Assembly (NCBI RefSeq): GCF_009741735.1
Contig: NZ_WHOH01000003.1
Span: forward strand, 186,001 to 250,000
Length of the DNA: 64,000 nt
DNA from: Lentibacillus sp. JNUCC-1
GTDB taxonomy: Bacteria > Bacillota > Bacilli > Bacillales > Amphibacillaceae
Direction of reading: 5' to 3'
Each line of letters starts with the position of its first letter. Within the stretch, counting starts at the first letter, position 1. This document shows, piece after piece, positions 55,378 to 63,717 of this stretch. Position numbers and translations under genes: made by a program. Under the pieces are notes generated by a model that worked only from the letters and a program-made list of their open reading frames with translations, was not told the origin of the DNA and ran no database searches.

Positions 55378-56559
55378 ATGGCACTCGTTTCGCGCAGAGT
55401 TAAGCATTTGCCGCCTTATTTGTTTTCAAAGTTTCAGAAGCGTAAAGAAAGTCTGCAGGCCAAAGGGGTCGATGTGATTGACCTTGGTATTGGTGCGCCC
55501 GATTTGCCCACACCGCAATTTGTTGTGGACGAATTGATTAAAGAAGTCGGCAACAGTGCAAATCACCGTTATTCCACATACCATGGCGATGCCGTTTTCC
55601 GCGAGGCAGTTGCGGAATTTTACTCGCGTCAATACGGTGTTGAGCTGGACCCGGAAAAAGAGATTCTCGCTTTAATAGGCTCCAAAGAAGGAATCGCCCA
55701 TCTGCTGCAAGCGGTCATTGACCCGGGTGACCGAGTGCTGGTACCTGACCCCGGTTATCCTGTGTATAGAACAGGCGTGCAACTTGCAGGCGGTAAGGTT
55801 GTGGATTTGCCGCTGGATTCAAAAGCCGGCTATGTGCCCTCGTATGATCAGGTATCGCTCGTTGATGCTGAGCATGCCAAACTGATGCTGCTCAACTACC
55901 CAGGCAATCCGACAGCTGCAACGGTTAATTTGTCGACTTTTGTGGAAGCGGTTGCATTTGCGCGCCGGCACCGGTTAATGATTGCACATGACGCCGCTTA
56001 TGACTTGGTAACGTTTGGTGATTACACGGCACCGAGTCTTATGCAAGTTGAAGGGGCGAAGGATGTTGCAGTGGAATTCGGTTCCCTGTCAAAAGGTTTT
56101 GGAATGACAGGGTGGAGAATTGGTTATGTGGTGGGGAATCCGACGTTAATCAGTGCCCTCACGCGGTTGAAAAGCAATATTGACACCTGCCAATTTTTAC
56201 CGATTCAAAAGGCAGCTGCAAAAGCTTTAACAAGTGATTTATCTGAAGTGAAAGCGCACAATGCCATCTATGAGGAGCGGATGGAAGTGTTGCATCAGGC
56301 CCTTACCCAATTAGGGTTACAAGCTGAAAAGCCAAAGGGAACCATTTTTATTTGGTGTAAGGTGCCACAAAGCTTTTCTTCCATTGACTTTGCCGACTAT
56401 CTGCTGGAAACGGCAGGTGTGATTGTGACACCTGGGACAGCGTTTGGTCCTTCTGGAGAGGGCTATGTCCGTATATCGTTATCGGTGGACAAAGACCGGC
56501 TTAAGGAAGTGGCAGACCGTCTCGCTCAACTTGATTTCAACAAGGGGGGATCAAACTGA
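55378..56559 (+). CDS. Class I/II PLP aminotransferase (LL-DAP-aminotransferase-like)
   Basis: Fold-type I aminotransferase, 393 residues: VIDLGIGAPDLPTPQFVVDEL, the HRYSTYHGDAVFREAVA substrate-region block, LLNYPGNPTAATV, IAHDAAYDLVTFG, and the PLP lysine in EFGSLSKGFGMTGWRIGYV. GGAGGGTG precedes ATG 55378; a longer frame exists but lacks a site. It opens a run with a TPP enzyme, an aldehyde dehydrogenase and lysine 6-dehydrogenase, so 2-aminoadipate is a more likely substrate than diaminopimelate. That assignment is by context only. Confidence 0.85.
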   Translation: MALVSRRVKHLPPYLFSKFQKRKESLQAKGVDVIDLGIGAPDLPTPQFVVDELIKEVGNSANHRYSTYHGDAVFREAVAEFYSRQYGVELDPEKEILALIGSKEGIAHLLQAVIDPGDRVLVPDPGYPVYRTGVQLAGGKVVDLPLDSKAGYVPSYDQVSLVDAEHAKLMLLNYPGNPTAATVNLSTFVEAVAFARRHRLMIAHDAAYDLVTFGDYTAPSLMQVEGAKDVAVEFGSLSKGFGMTGWRIGYVVGNPTLISALTRLKSNIDTCQFLPIQKAAAKALTSDLSEVKAHNAIYEERMEVLHQALTQLGLQAEKPKGTIFIWCKVPQSFSSIDFADYLLETAGVIVTPGTAFGPSGEGYVRISLSVDKDRLKEVADRLAQLDFNKGGSN

Positions 56560-56567
56560 CCATTAAA

Positions 56568-58210
56568 ATGAAAACGGTAACAGCTGCACAAGCTGTTGTC
56601 AGTTGTATTGAGAAAGAGTCGATTGAACACGTTTTCTGTGTGCCGGGTGAAAGCTACTTGCCCGTACTGGACGCTTTATACGATACACCTTCCATTAACG
56701 TAATTGCAGGCAGGCATGAGGGCGGCGCCTCGTTCATGGCTGAAGCCTATGCGAAGGCCAGTGGCAAGCCCGGCGTGGTTATGGCAACCCGTGGGGTAGG
56801 GGCTGCCAATCTGTCAATTGGCGTTCATACAGCATATCAGGATTCGACGCCGATGGTTGTGTTTTTGGGACAGGTTCATCGTAAGTTCCGCGGAAGGGAG
56901 GGCTTTCAGGAGGTTGATCTGGATCAGCTTTTTCAGCCAATCAGCAAGTGGGCTGTTGAAGTAAATGATCCTGAGCGCATGCCAGAGCTGGTCCAAAGAG
57001 CCTTTCGCATTGCTCAGACGGGCAGACCGGGGCCTGTTGTTGTCTCGCTGCCGGAAGATGTTTTGCCGGTAGAAGTGGCTTCCGTTGATTTGACGCCTAT
57101 TGTAAAACCCGCGCCTGCCCCAGGAAAAAAGGAAGTGGAGCAGGTGTCTCAGCTGCTCAGCAAGTCCAAACGACCGGTGATGATTGCCGGGGGAGGGGTG
57201 AAGAGCGCTGGTGCTGAAGAAGCCCTTCAAATCTTTGCCGAAAAATACACATTGCCTGTTGTGTCGGCGTTTCGTCGTCATGACGTGTTTCCGAATAATC
57301 ATCCGCTTTATACAGGTCATCTTGGGCTGGGAACACATGCGGATATTTTGGATACGGTGCGTCAGGCTGATACAGTGCTGGCGATCGGAACCCGCCTATC
57401 AGAAGTGACCACCCAGGATTATCAATTGTTACATCCGGATCAAACGCTGATTCACATTGATATTGCTGAATCTGTACTCGGCAAGTCGTTTCCGCCGTCG
57501 CTAGGAATTGTAGCTTCAGCTGATGAGGCTTTGGAGGCTTTAAAAGAAATGCATGTACAGTGTGCCTGGGGCAAGTGGACCGAAAGTCGGCGTCTGGCTT
57601 ATGAACAGGTCAGCCTGCTCGGTGATGCGGTCAGAGAGAGCGATATGATGCGCGGTATGATCGCATCTATGCAGGAACAACTGCCCGCGAATACTGTGAT
57701 CACCAACGATGCGGGCAATTTTGCCAGTTGGCTGCACACATTTTATCAGTTTAAAGAAAAGCAGACTTATGTCGGTCCAACATCAGGCGCAATGGGATAT
57801 GGCATGCCGGCAGCGGTCGGGGTGAAACTTGCTCGTCCTCATAAAACAGTTGTTTCCCTCTCAGGGACGGAGGTTTTATGATGACAGCAAATGAATTGGA
57901 AACATCTATCCGCTACAACATTCCGGTTATTGCTTTGGTTTTCAACAACCAGTCCTATGGCACCATTCGCATGCACCAGGAGAAAGTGTATCCGGAAAGA
58001 GTAATGGCAACCGATTTAGGTCATATTTCTTTCGTGGAGTTGGCCAAGAGTCTTGGGGCAGACGGGAAACAAGTCAGGTCAGCTGCAGGTTTTTCTCAAG
58101 CGCTCGAGTGGGCTCTTGCACAGAAGAAGAGTGTTGTGATCGAAATCATGACGGACGTCGAACAGATTTCACCGCGAGCGACGATTACCGACATACGCCA
58201 GAAGTCATGA
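56568..58210 (+). CDS. Thiamine-diphosphate enzyme (acetolactate synthase/2-oxoacid decarboxylase-like), frame broken once
   Basis: 547 residues after joining two frames. The Pyr domain has the catalytic glutamate in AGRHEGGASFMAEAYA; the central domain has VMIAGGGVKSAG; the PP domain should read SGDGGFMMTANELETSIRYN and on to FNNQSYG, the ThDP/Mg motif. In the sequence the frame breaks inside it: TCA-GGG-ACGGAGG at 57864-57866 lacks one G. The C-terminal 110 residues follow in the next frame. The gene resembles IlvB but no IlvN follows. In this cluster it could decarboxylate 2-oxoadipate. ATG 56568 is 17 bases from AGGGGGGA; an in-frame CTG at 56556 is better spaced. Confidence 0.82.
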
Positions 58211-58254
58211 ATGAAGGGAACGTTCAATACTTATTATTTCAGGAGGGTTTTTAA

Positions 58255-59751
58255 ATGACACAAACATTATTACAAGAAAAGACTTTAACGAACTTCATCG
58301 ATGGGAAGTGGGCAGAAGCGGGCGAAACAACGCCTGTGAACAATCCCGCAACTGGTGAAACGGTTGTCCATGTACCGCTTTCAACAGCCAAAGATGTGGA
58401 CCAGGCAGTGGACGTGGCTAAAAAAGCCCAGAAGGAATGGGCACGTGTTCCTGCTCCACAGCGTGCGGACGTGCTTTACCGGGTTGGCCAGCTCATGATT
58501 GAACGTAAAGAACGGTTGTCACAGCTGCTTACAATGGAAAACGGTAAAGTGCTTGAGGAAGCACGCGGTGAGGTGCAGGAAGGCATTGACATGGCATTTT
58601 ATATGGCAGGTGAGGGCAGACGTTTGTTTGGCCATACCACACCGGCTGAGCTTGATAACAAATTTGCCATGAGTGTCCGTGCCCCGGTGGGCGTTGTCGG
58701 GATTATTACACCTTGGAACTTCCCAATTGCAATCGCCACATGGAAGTCTTTTCCGGCTATTGTCGCGGGGAATGCTGTAATTTGGAAACCCGCAACTGAA
58801 ACACCGATCATGGCATATGAACTGGCCAAGATTTTTGAAGAAGCCGGTCTCCCAAGTGGTGTTGTAAACGTTGTGTTCGGTTCGGGATCAACTGTTGGGG
58901 ATGCCATGGTTCATCACAAGGACATTCGCGTGATTTCTTTTACAGGGTCCAACGATACAGGCCGGAGCATCGCGGCTAAATGCGGTGAACAGCTGAAGAA
59001 GGTGTCGCTCGAAATGGGCGGTAAGAACGCGGTCATCGTAATGGATGATGCTGATCTTGACTTGGCAGCTGACGGAATCATTTGGAGTGCATATGGCACG
59101 AGCGGCCAGCGGTGTACGGCAGCGAGCCGTGTCATTGTCCACCAGGCTGTGAAGGCGCAACTGGAAGAAAAGTTGCTGACGAAAATGCAGGATCTCAATA
59201 TCGGCAATGGCCTTGATGAAACGAACAAAGTCGGACCGATTATCAACAAAGCAGGTCTCGATAAAATTAAAAAATACATCGATATCGGTAAAGACGAAGG
59301 AGCCGAGTTATTGGCTGGCGGTTACGAGCTGACAGACGGCGATTATAAGGGCGGATTTTATTTTGCACCGACGTTGTTTACAAATGTAACCTCAGAAATG
59401 CGCATCGCTCAAGAAGAGATTTTTGGACCGGTGATCTCGCTGATTTCGGTGGAAAGTTTTGAAGAAGCCATTGAAGTGAACAACGGTGTCTCTTACGGTC
59501 TGTCCAGTTCGATATTTACAGCGGATGTGAACCGGGTGTTCAGAGCTCAGCGTGACCTTGATACTGGAATTGTATATGTCAATGCCGGTACGACAGGTGC
59601 TGAGATCCATCTGCCATTTGGCGGCACAAAGGGAACAGGGAATGGGCACCGTGATTCTGGTGTTCAGGCGCTCGACGTCTTTACTGAATGGAAAGCGGTT
59701 TATGTTGACTACAGCGGTAAATTACAGCGTGCTCAGATAGACGTTGAATAA
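58255..59751 (+). CDS. NAD(P)+-dependent aldehyde dehydrogenase, candidate 2-aminoadipate-semialdehyde dehydrogenase
   Basis: 498 residues of the ALDH superfamily: FIDGKWAEAGETTPVNNPATGE, ITPWNFPIAI, FTGSNDTGRSIA for the cofactor, Glu253 in SLEMGGKN, Cys287 in SGQRCTAASR, QEEIFGPVISL, and the end INVNAGTTGAEIHLPFG-type block (here VYVNAGTTGAEIHLPFGG) then KGTGNGHRDSG. The TTGAEIHLPFGG form is unlike plain betaine or succinate-semialdehyde enzymes and fits dehydrogenases of amino-acid semialdehydes. AGGAGGG precedes the ATG. It lies between the TPP enzyme and lysine 6-dehydrogenase, whose product is 2-aminoadipate-6-semialdehyde. Confidence 0.85.
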   Translation: MTQTLLQEKTLTNFIDGKWAEAGETTPVNNPATGETVVHVPLSTAKDVDQAVDVAKKAQKEWARVPAPQRADVLYRVGQLMIERKERLSQLLTMENGKVLEEARGEVQEGIDMAFYMAGEGRRLFGHTTPAELDNKFAMSVRAPVGVVGIITPWNFPIAIATWKSFPAIVAGNAVIWKPATETPIMAYELAKIFEEAGLPSGVVNVVFGSGSTVGDAMVHHKDIRVISFTGSNDTGRSIAAKCGEQLKKVSLEMGGKNAVIVMDDADLDLAADGIIWSAYGTSGQRCTAASRVIVHQAVKAQLEEKLLTKMQDLNIGNGLDETNKVGPIINKAGLDKIKKYIDIGKDEGAELLAGGYELTDGDYKGGFYFAPTLFTNVTSEMRIAQEEIFGPVISLISVESFEEAIEVNNGVSYGLSSSIFTADVNRVFRAQRDLDTGIVYVNAGTTGAEIHLPFGGTKGTGNGHRDSGVQALDVFTEWKAVYVDYSGKLQRAQIDVE

Positions 59752-59763
59752 TCATGCAACACC

Positions 59764-59796
59764 AGCCGATGCGCTTTAGTATAGGGCGCATCGGCT
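59764..59796 (+). repeat. Hairpin between aldehyde dehydrogenase and lysine 6-dehydrogenase genes
   Basis: AGCCGATGCGC (59764-59774) and GCGCATCGGCT (59786-59796) are perfect 11-bp complements. No T run follows, so it may set relative mRNA stability within the operon rather than end it. Confidence 0.6.
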
Positions 59797-59822
59797 CCTA
59801 AACAAACAGAAGGGGTGGTTGA

Positions 59823-60995
59823 ATGAAAATAGGGGTACTTGGTTCAGGATTAATGGGAAAAGAGGCTGCGCGTGACCTGGCAGCACAAGACGCCGTTGAA
59901 AAAGTTGGACTGGCTGATATTGATCTGGAACGGGCCCAAGCGGTCTGTGACCAGCTAGCTTCACCAAAATTGCAAGCCTATCAGGTGAATGCCAGTGATG
60001 AAGAAGAACTCGCCAATTATATGCGTCAATTTGACGTCGTTATCAATGCTCTATTTTATTCCTTCAACGAAATTGTGGCCAGAACGGCGATCCGTGTCGG
60101 TGTGAACTCTGTAGATCTTGGCGGTCACATCGGTCATATTACAGACCATGTGCTTGCGATGAAAGACGATGCGGAAACGGCCGGGGTAACCATCATCCCT
60201 GACCTTGGGGTGGCACCGGGCATGATTAATATTCTTTCAGGTTACGGGGTGTCAAAGCTTGATCAAGCTGAGTCCATTCGGCTGTTTGTCGGGGGCATTC
60301 CTGTTAAACCGGAACCGCCGCTTGAATACAATCATGTTTTCTCAATGGAAGGGCTGCTGGATCATTACACAGACCCGTGCCTGATTATCCGTAACGGGGT
60401 TAAGCAGGAGATCTCTGCCTTATCGGAAGTGGAGCGGCTTCATTTTGAACGTTTTGGGCCTCTGGAAGCCTTCCATACGTCAGGGGGCACTTCAACACTG
60501 CCGCATTCCTATCCGGATTTAAATACCCTTGAGTACAAAACGATTCGGTACCCTGGTCATGCGGAAAAGTTCAAATTGCTTGTTGATCTGAATTTGACCC
60601 GTACGGACTTTGAAGTCGAAGTGGACGGTCAGTCGATCAATCCGCGCAAAGTCTTACTTAAAACGCTCGATCCGATTGTGGAATTGAAAGATAAGGAAGA
60701 TGCGGTCCTGCTCCGTGTGGAAGTTTCAGGCGTGAAAGACGGGCAGCCGACGACATACACATATGAAATGACAACAGTGAAAGATGGAGAAAATAACGTT
60801 ACAGCCATGGCGCGGGCTACAGCGAATACCATTTCAGTTGCAGCCCAGATGATCGCACGGGGAGACATTACCGCACGCGGCGTCCATCCCCCGGAAAGGG
60901 CCGTGCCTGGAGCCGTCTATATTGAAGAGATGAAGCGGCGCGGGGTTGTGATTAAAGAATATAAGCACGTGCATCACGAAACGCTCAACGTCTAG
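59823..60995 (+). CDS. L-lysine 6-dehydrogenase (saccharopine-dehydrogenase family)
   Basis: Oxidatively deaminates the epsilon-amino group of lysine with NAD(P)+ to 2-aminoadipate-6-semialdehyde, which cyclises to piperideine-6-carboxylate. 390 residues, very like the Geobacillus enzyme as I know it: [17 protein letters not shown] for the nucleotide, [86 protein letters not shown] and TARGVHPPE. The [16 protein letters not shown] block separates it from saccharopine reductases. GGGGTGG precedes the ATG. Confidence 0.87.
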   Translation: MKIGVLGSGLMGKEAARDLAAQDAVEKVGLADIDLERAQAVCDQLASPKLQAYQVNASDEEELANYMRQFDVVINALFYSFNEIVARTAIRVGVNSVDLGGHIGHITDHVLAMKDDAETAGVTIIPDLGVAPGMINILSGYGVSKLDQAESIRLFVGGIPVKPEPPLEYNHVFSMEGLLDHYTDPCLIIRNGVKQEISALSEVERLHFERFGPLEAFHTSGGTSTLPHSYPDLNTLEYKTIRYPGHAEKFKLLVDLNLTRTDFEVEVDGQSINPRKVLLKTLDPIVELKDKEDAVLLRVEVSGVKDGQPTTYTYEMTTVKDGENNVTAMARATANTISVAAQMIARGDITARGVHPPERAVPGAVYIEEMKRRGVVIKEYKHVHHETLNV

Positions 60996-61002
60996 ACGCT
61001 CA

Positions 61003-61049
61003 TGAAGGCTGGTCCACAAACATGAAAGGTGTGGCTCAGCCTTCTTGTC
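61003..61049 (+). terminator. Hairpin/terminator after lysine 6-dehydrogenase gene
   Basis: GAAGGCTGG and CCACA pair with TGTGG and CAGCCTTC across a short loop, followed by TTGTCT; a weak terminator. Confidence 0.55.
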
Positions 61050-61076
61050 TATACAGAACGATAAGGAGACGGGACT

Positions 61077-61820
61077 ATGAACCAAAGCGTGCACAAAGCT
61101 CTGAAGCTATTGGACCAATTTACTGAAGATACGAAGGAACTCACACTGAAAGAGCTTGCAGAACAGACCAATATGCCCAAACCCACTGTGTACCGGCTTT
61201 TAACAACTTTGGAAGCCCGCAATTACGTTTATAAGATAAAACGCAATGATCATGACAGCAGGTACCGTCTGGGGCTCAAACTGTTGGAGCTTGGTTCGCT
61301 TGTATCGAGTCATATGCAGCTGAGAGAAATTGCCCGGCCGTTTATGGAACAGCTTGTTGGTGACATTAATGAAGTTGTCCACCTTGTCATTGTCAATCAC
61401 AGTCAGGCAACCTATATTGAAAAGGTTGAAAGCACACGAGCCCTAAGGCTTCATACAAGAATCGGCAAAACCTTGCCGCTCTACATCGGTTCAGGACCAA
61501 AATTGCTGCTGGCCTATTTAGAGGAAGAGGCGCAAGCTGCTATCTTTGAACAGATTCATCCAGCTGATAAGCGTCCAGAAACGTTGAAAAAGGAGTTGCA
61601 GCAGATCCGCCGGCAGGGTTATGCTTTAAGTATCAGTGAACAAGACCCGGACACAACCGGATTGTCGTTTCCGATTAAGAATCACACCGGGGAAGTTGTT
61701 GCGGCTTTGGCTGTCAGTGGCTTGTCCAGTTATTTTGAAGGTGAAGGTTTGACAGATATCAAAGAAAAAACAAGGCAGACAGCCGAACGGATTTCCGCTA
61801 AACTGGGCTATACGGGTTAA
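61077..61820 (+). CDS. IclR-family transcriptional regulator
   Basis: Regulator likely to control the catabolic cluster before it. 247 residues: winged-helix domain at 1-65 (KALKLLDQFTEDTKELTLKEL, then MPKPTVYRLLTTLEARNYV), then the IclR effector domain (GLKLLELGSLVSSHMQLREIARPFMEQL, RIGKTLPLYIGSGPKLLLAYL, SFPIKNHTGEVVAALAVSGL). AAGGAGAC precedes the ATG. IclR proteins bind small acids; the inducer is not visible. It lies in the same direction 81 bases after the dehydrogenase. Confidence 0.92.
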   Translation: MNQSVHKALKLLDQFTEDTKELTLKELAEQTNMPKPTVYRLLTTLEARNYVYKIKRNDHDSRYRLGLKLLELGSLVSSHMQLREIARPFMEQLVGDINEVVHLVIVNHSQATYIEKVESTRALRLHTRIGKTLPLYIGSGPKLLLAYLEEEAQAAIFEQIHPADKRPETLKKELQQIRRQGYALSISEQDPDTTGLSFPIKNHTGEVVAALAVSGLSSYFEGEGLTDIKEKTRQTAERISAKLGYTG

Positions 61821-61830
61821 AATCATTAAC

Positions 61831-61946
61831 AAAAGCGCAAGCGCCTTGGTCAGCCCCGAAAAGCATAAGCAAGAACGGGTAGTGGCGATCTTTGCCACGA
61901 AGCGGTATTGCTTATGACTCGAGGGGTAGGCGCTGGAGCTGGACAT
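61831..61946 (-). repeat. CTTGCTTATG stem-loop repeat, inverted copy
   Basis: AAGCGCAAGCGCC ... CCCCGAAAAGCATAAGCAAGAAC is the reverse complement of the repeat at 1717-1893, followed by ATTGCTTATGACTCGAGGGG, which matches the other arm of that repeat. Confidence 0.8.
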
Positions 61947-62022
61947 GGCTATTGCTGACAGATAGAGTCATTAAGCCTAAATTTTATACTTTGTTATCTT
62001 TCAAGAGAAACGGGGACGTCTT

Positions 62023-62334
62023 ATGAACACAATTTTCATTGCTGGTCATTCCAGATTGCCATCAGGCATGGCAGCGAAAAGCATGTACGATATGCTGACG
62101 ATTACGGCCGAAATTGATAAGAAATACGGGGTGATTGTCGCGGCAAATTGCACGCTGGCCACTGAACATGGCCGGGCTTATATTCAGCAGCTGCTGCGAG
62201 GCTACAGTCTGGAAGATGGTATTGAACACCCAGTGCGTGAGGTGAAAGATCATTATCTGGGTAAAGCAGGTGGCGCGTTGGCATCTGCACTGCACGATTT
62301 GTATAAGCAATATGAGACTTATAAAGACGCTTGA
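62023..62334 (+). CDS. DUF3870 protein
   Basis: 103 residues, a small soluble domain of unknown function: TIFIAGHSRLPSGMAAKSMYD, DKKYGVIVAANCTLATEHGR, then VKDHYLGKAGGALASALHDLYKQY. Members often lie next to catabolic genes for amino or hydroxy acids, which fits here. The binding site GGGGACG is modest. A hairpin without T run (GGGCGCTA / TAGCGTCC, 62386-62416) follows. Confidence 0.82.
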   Translation: MNTIFIAGHSRLPSGMAAKSMYDMLTITAEIDKKYGVIVAANCTLATEHGRAYIQQLLRGYSLEDGIEHPVREVKDHYLGKAGGALASALHDLYKQYETYKDA

Positions 62335-62588
62335 TCAAGTATAGAAAAGACATAAGTCATCCCTAATGGGGAAAAGGTCAAGCATGGGCGCTAGTCATTA
62401 TTCAGGATTAGCGTCCGTTAGTTAATATACGAGATTCAGTTCAAGTTTTACAAGACAATCGGGCATGATGACTGATTAGTCTTTTCGTATGTACATAATT
62501 CTATAATATATAATCAATAATTTATTTGTATTTTTAATTCAAATTAAATGCGCTCCCCAATCTATTAAAGACAGGGGAGATTCTATGA

Positions 62589-62915
62589 TCAATGGTAGAC
62601 TATTTCATTTTTTTTAGGATCTCTAGTAAATTTTGGTTCAATATCCTCTAAACCGCCTAAGACATTGAATATTTTATCATATGTTTTAGACGTGATGTTA
62701 TCGTCCCCACACTCTACTTTAGATAAAGTGGCTTGTGTTATTTTTGCATTATTAGAGCGAATGGCTTCGATTACCTCTTTTTGGGTTAGCCCCAATTGGA
62801 GTCTACGCTTTAATATTTTCTTTCCCATTATGACTGAATGTTTATTAAGATGTTCACTAACACCTGGTGCTGTTTTTAATGTAGCCATTAAATCTTCATA
62901 AGACTTCTTGCTCAT
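62589..62915 (-). CDS. higA: HTH (XRE/HigA-like) antitoxin
   Basis: 108 residues with an XRE helix-turn-helix: GKKILKRRLQLGLTQKEVIEA, then ITQATLSKVECGDDNITSKTYDKI. AAAGGAGATGG precedes the ATG. It lies 18 bases after a RelE/HigB-like gene, the toxin-first order of higBA. A hairpin (CTCCCC/GGGGAG, about 62552-62580) lies downstream. AT-rich relative to its neighbours, which suggests acquisition. Confidence 0.82.
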   Translation of the reverse strand: MSKKSYEDLMATLKTAPGVSEHLNKHSVIMGKKILKRRLQLGLTQKEVIEAIRSNNAKITQATLSKVECGDDNITSKTYDKIFNVLGGLEDIEPKFTRDPKKNEIVYH

Positions 62916-62933
62916 AGTACCATCTCCTTTTAC

Positions 62934-63386
62934 TCAGTCGTTTAAGAAACCTTCAAGCATTTTTAAGCTCTCGTTCACAATTTGATTAAATTCCGGTGGA
63001 TTGTTCTCCTTTTTAATAATTGCTTTTGTAAAATATATGTGATGCTTATCATTTATATCCTCATAGAAAAACAAAGCTCTGAATGCTCCGTATCCACGTC
63101 TGTTAGCTCGCAGTTCCAACAAGGGAGGTGCGTGGTTTAATTCCTTTACTACATTTGCAATAGTGATTGGATCGCCACTTAAGTTTTCCCCGGTAAAGAG
63201 CCTCTCATGTTTAGGGGGAACACCTACATATTCTAAATAATCAAATGCTTGAGCTACCAAATGGGCAAGTTCTGCAGCGTTCGTGTCACGCTTGGCGTCT
63301 GCTGAGAGTTTTGCTACCACGTCGAATAGTTGCTGATTTCCGTTTTTATCTTCTAATATTGTAATTATAGCTTTAGTATTATCCAT
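62934..63386 (-). CDS. higB: RelE/HigB-like (Gp49-type) toxin
   Basis: Predicted ribosome-dependent mRNA interferase. 150 residues; the C-terminal half has the Gp49/HigB outline: LELRANRRGYGAFRALFFY, HHIYFTKAIIKKENNPPEF and an ending helix. About 75 N-terminal residues (LAHLVAQAFDYLEYVGVPP) are more than in the shortest HigB proteins. No ribosome binding site precedes ATG 63386, and a TATAAT lies directly against it (63392-63387), so translation could be leaderless or start further in. Confidence 0.75.
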   Translation of the reverse strand: MDNTKAIITILEDKNGNQQLFDVVAKLSADAKRDTNAAELAHLVAQAFDYLEYVGVPPKHERLFTGENLSGDPITIANVVKELNHAPPLLELRANRRGYGAFRALFFYEDINDKHHIYFTKAIIKKENNPPEFNQIVNESLKMLEGFLND

Positions 63387-63717
63387 ATTATATTGTTTAG
63401 AATATAAATTGTCTAATTACTAATATCCTATACAATATATTCCCCCTTTGTGCAGAAATTATTCATTGAGTTTAGATATTAAATCCATAAAACAAACCTT
63501 TCTTGTTATCACACAAAAGACAGAACGTTTTTGTTAAAGGAGATAATGACATTAAACAAAAGTCCATATAAGAATTGATCTCTCCAAACAGTGATGGTTA
63601 GCTCTGACGGTGTGTAGTTAATCGAATTATATTGGGTGTCATTCCTTTAACGCTATAAAGCTTTAGCCAAAGCGTAGGAACGACACCCAGGGTTGCTCTT
63701 TTTTTAGGTAACTGTTA
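63387..63717. other. Intergenic region with a long hairpin
   Basis: AT-rich sequence without coding potential. Near its right side TGGGTGTCATTCCT (63633 on) pairs with AGGAACGACACCCA (to 63689), enclosing a second AT-rich stem (CGCTATAAAGC / GCCAAAGCG); on the plus strand a CTTTTTTT run follows 9 bases later. It probably ends transcripts between the convergent and tandem genes here. Nothing else recognised. Confidence 0.5.

Noticed and set aside
63387..63415. TAGACA/TATAAT (17-base spacer) as the normal promoter of the HigB-like gene
   Set aside because: The -10 touches the ATG, so the transcript would begin inside the gene; it is kept only as a hint that the start may be wrong.
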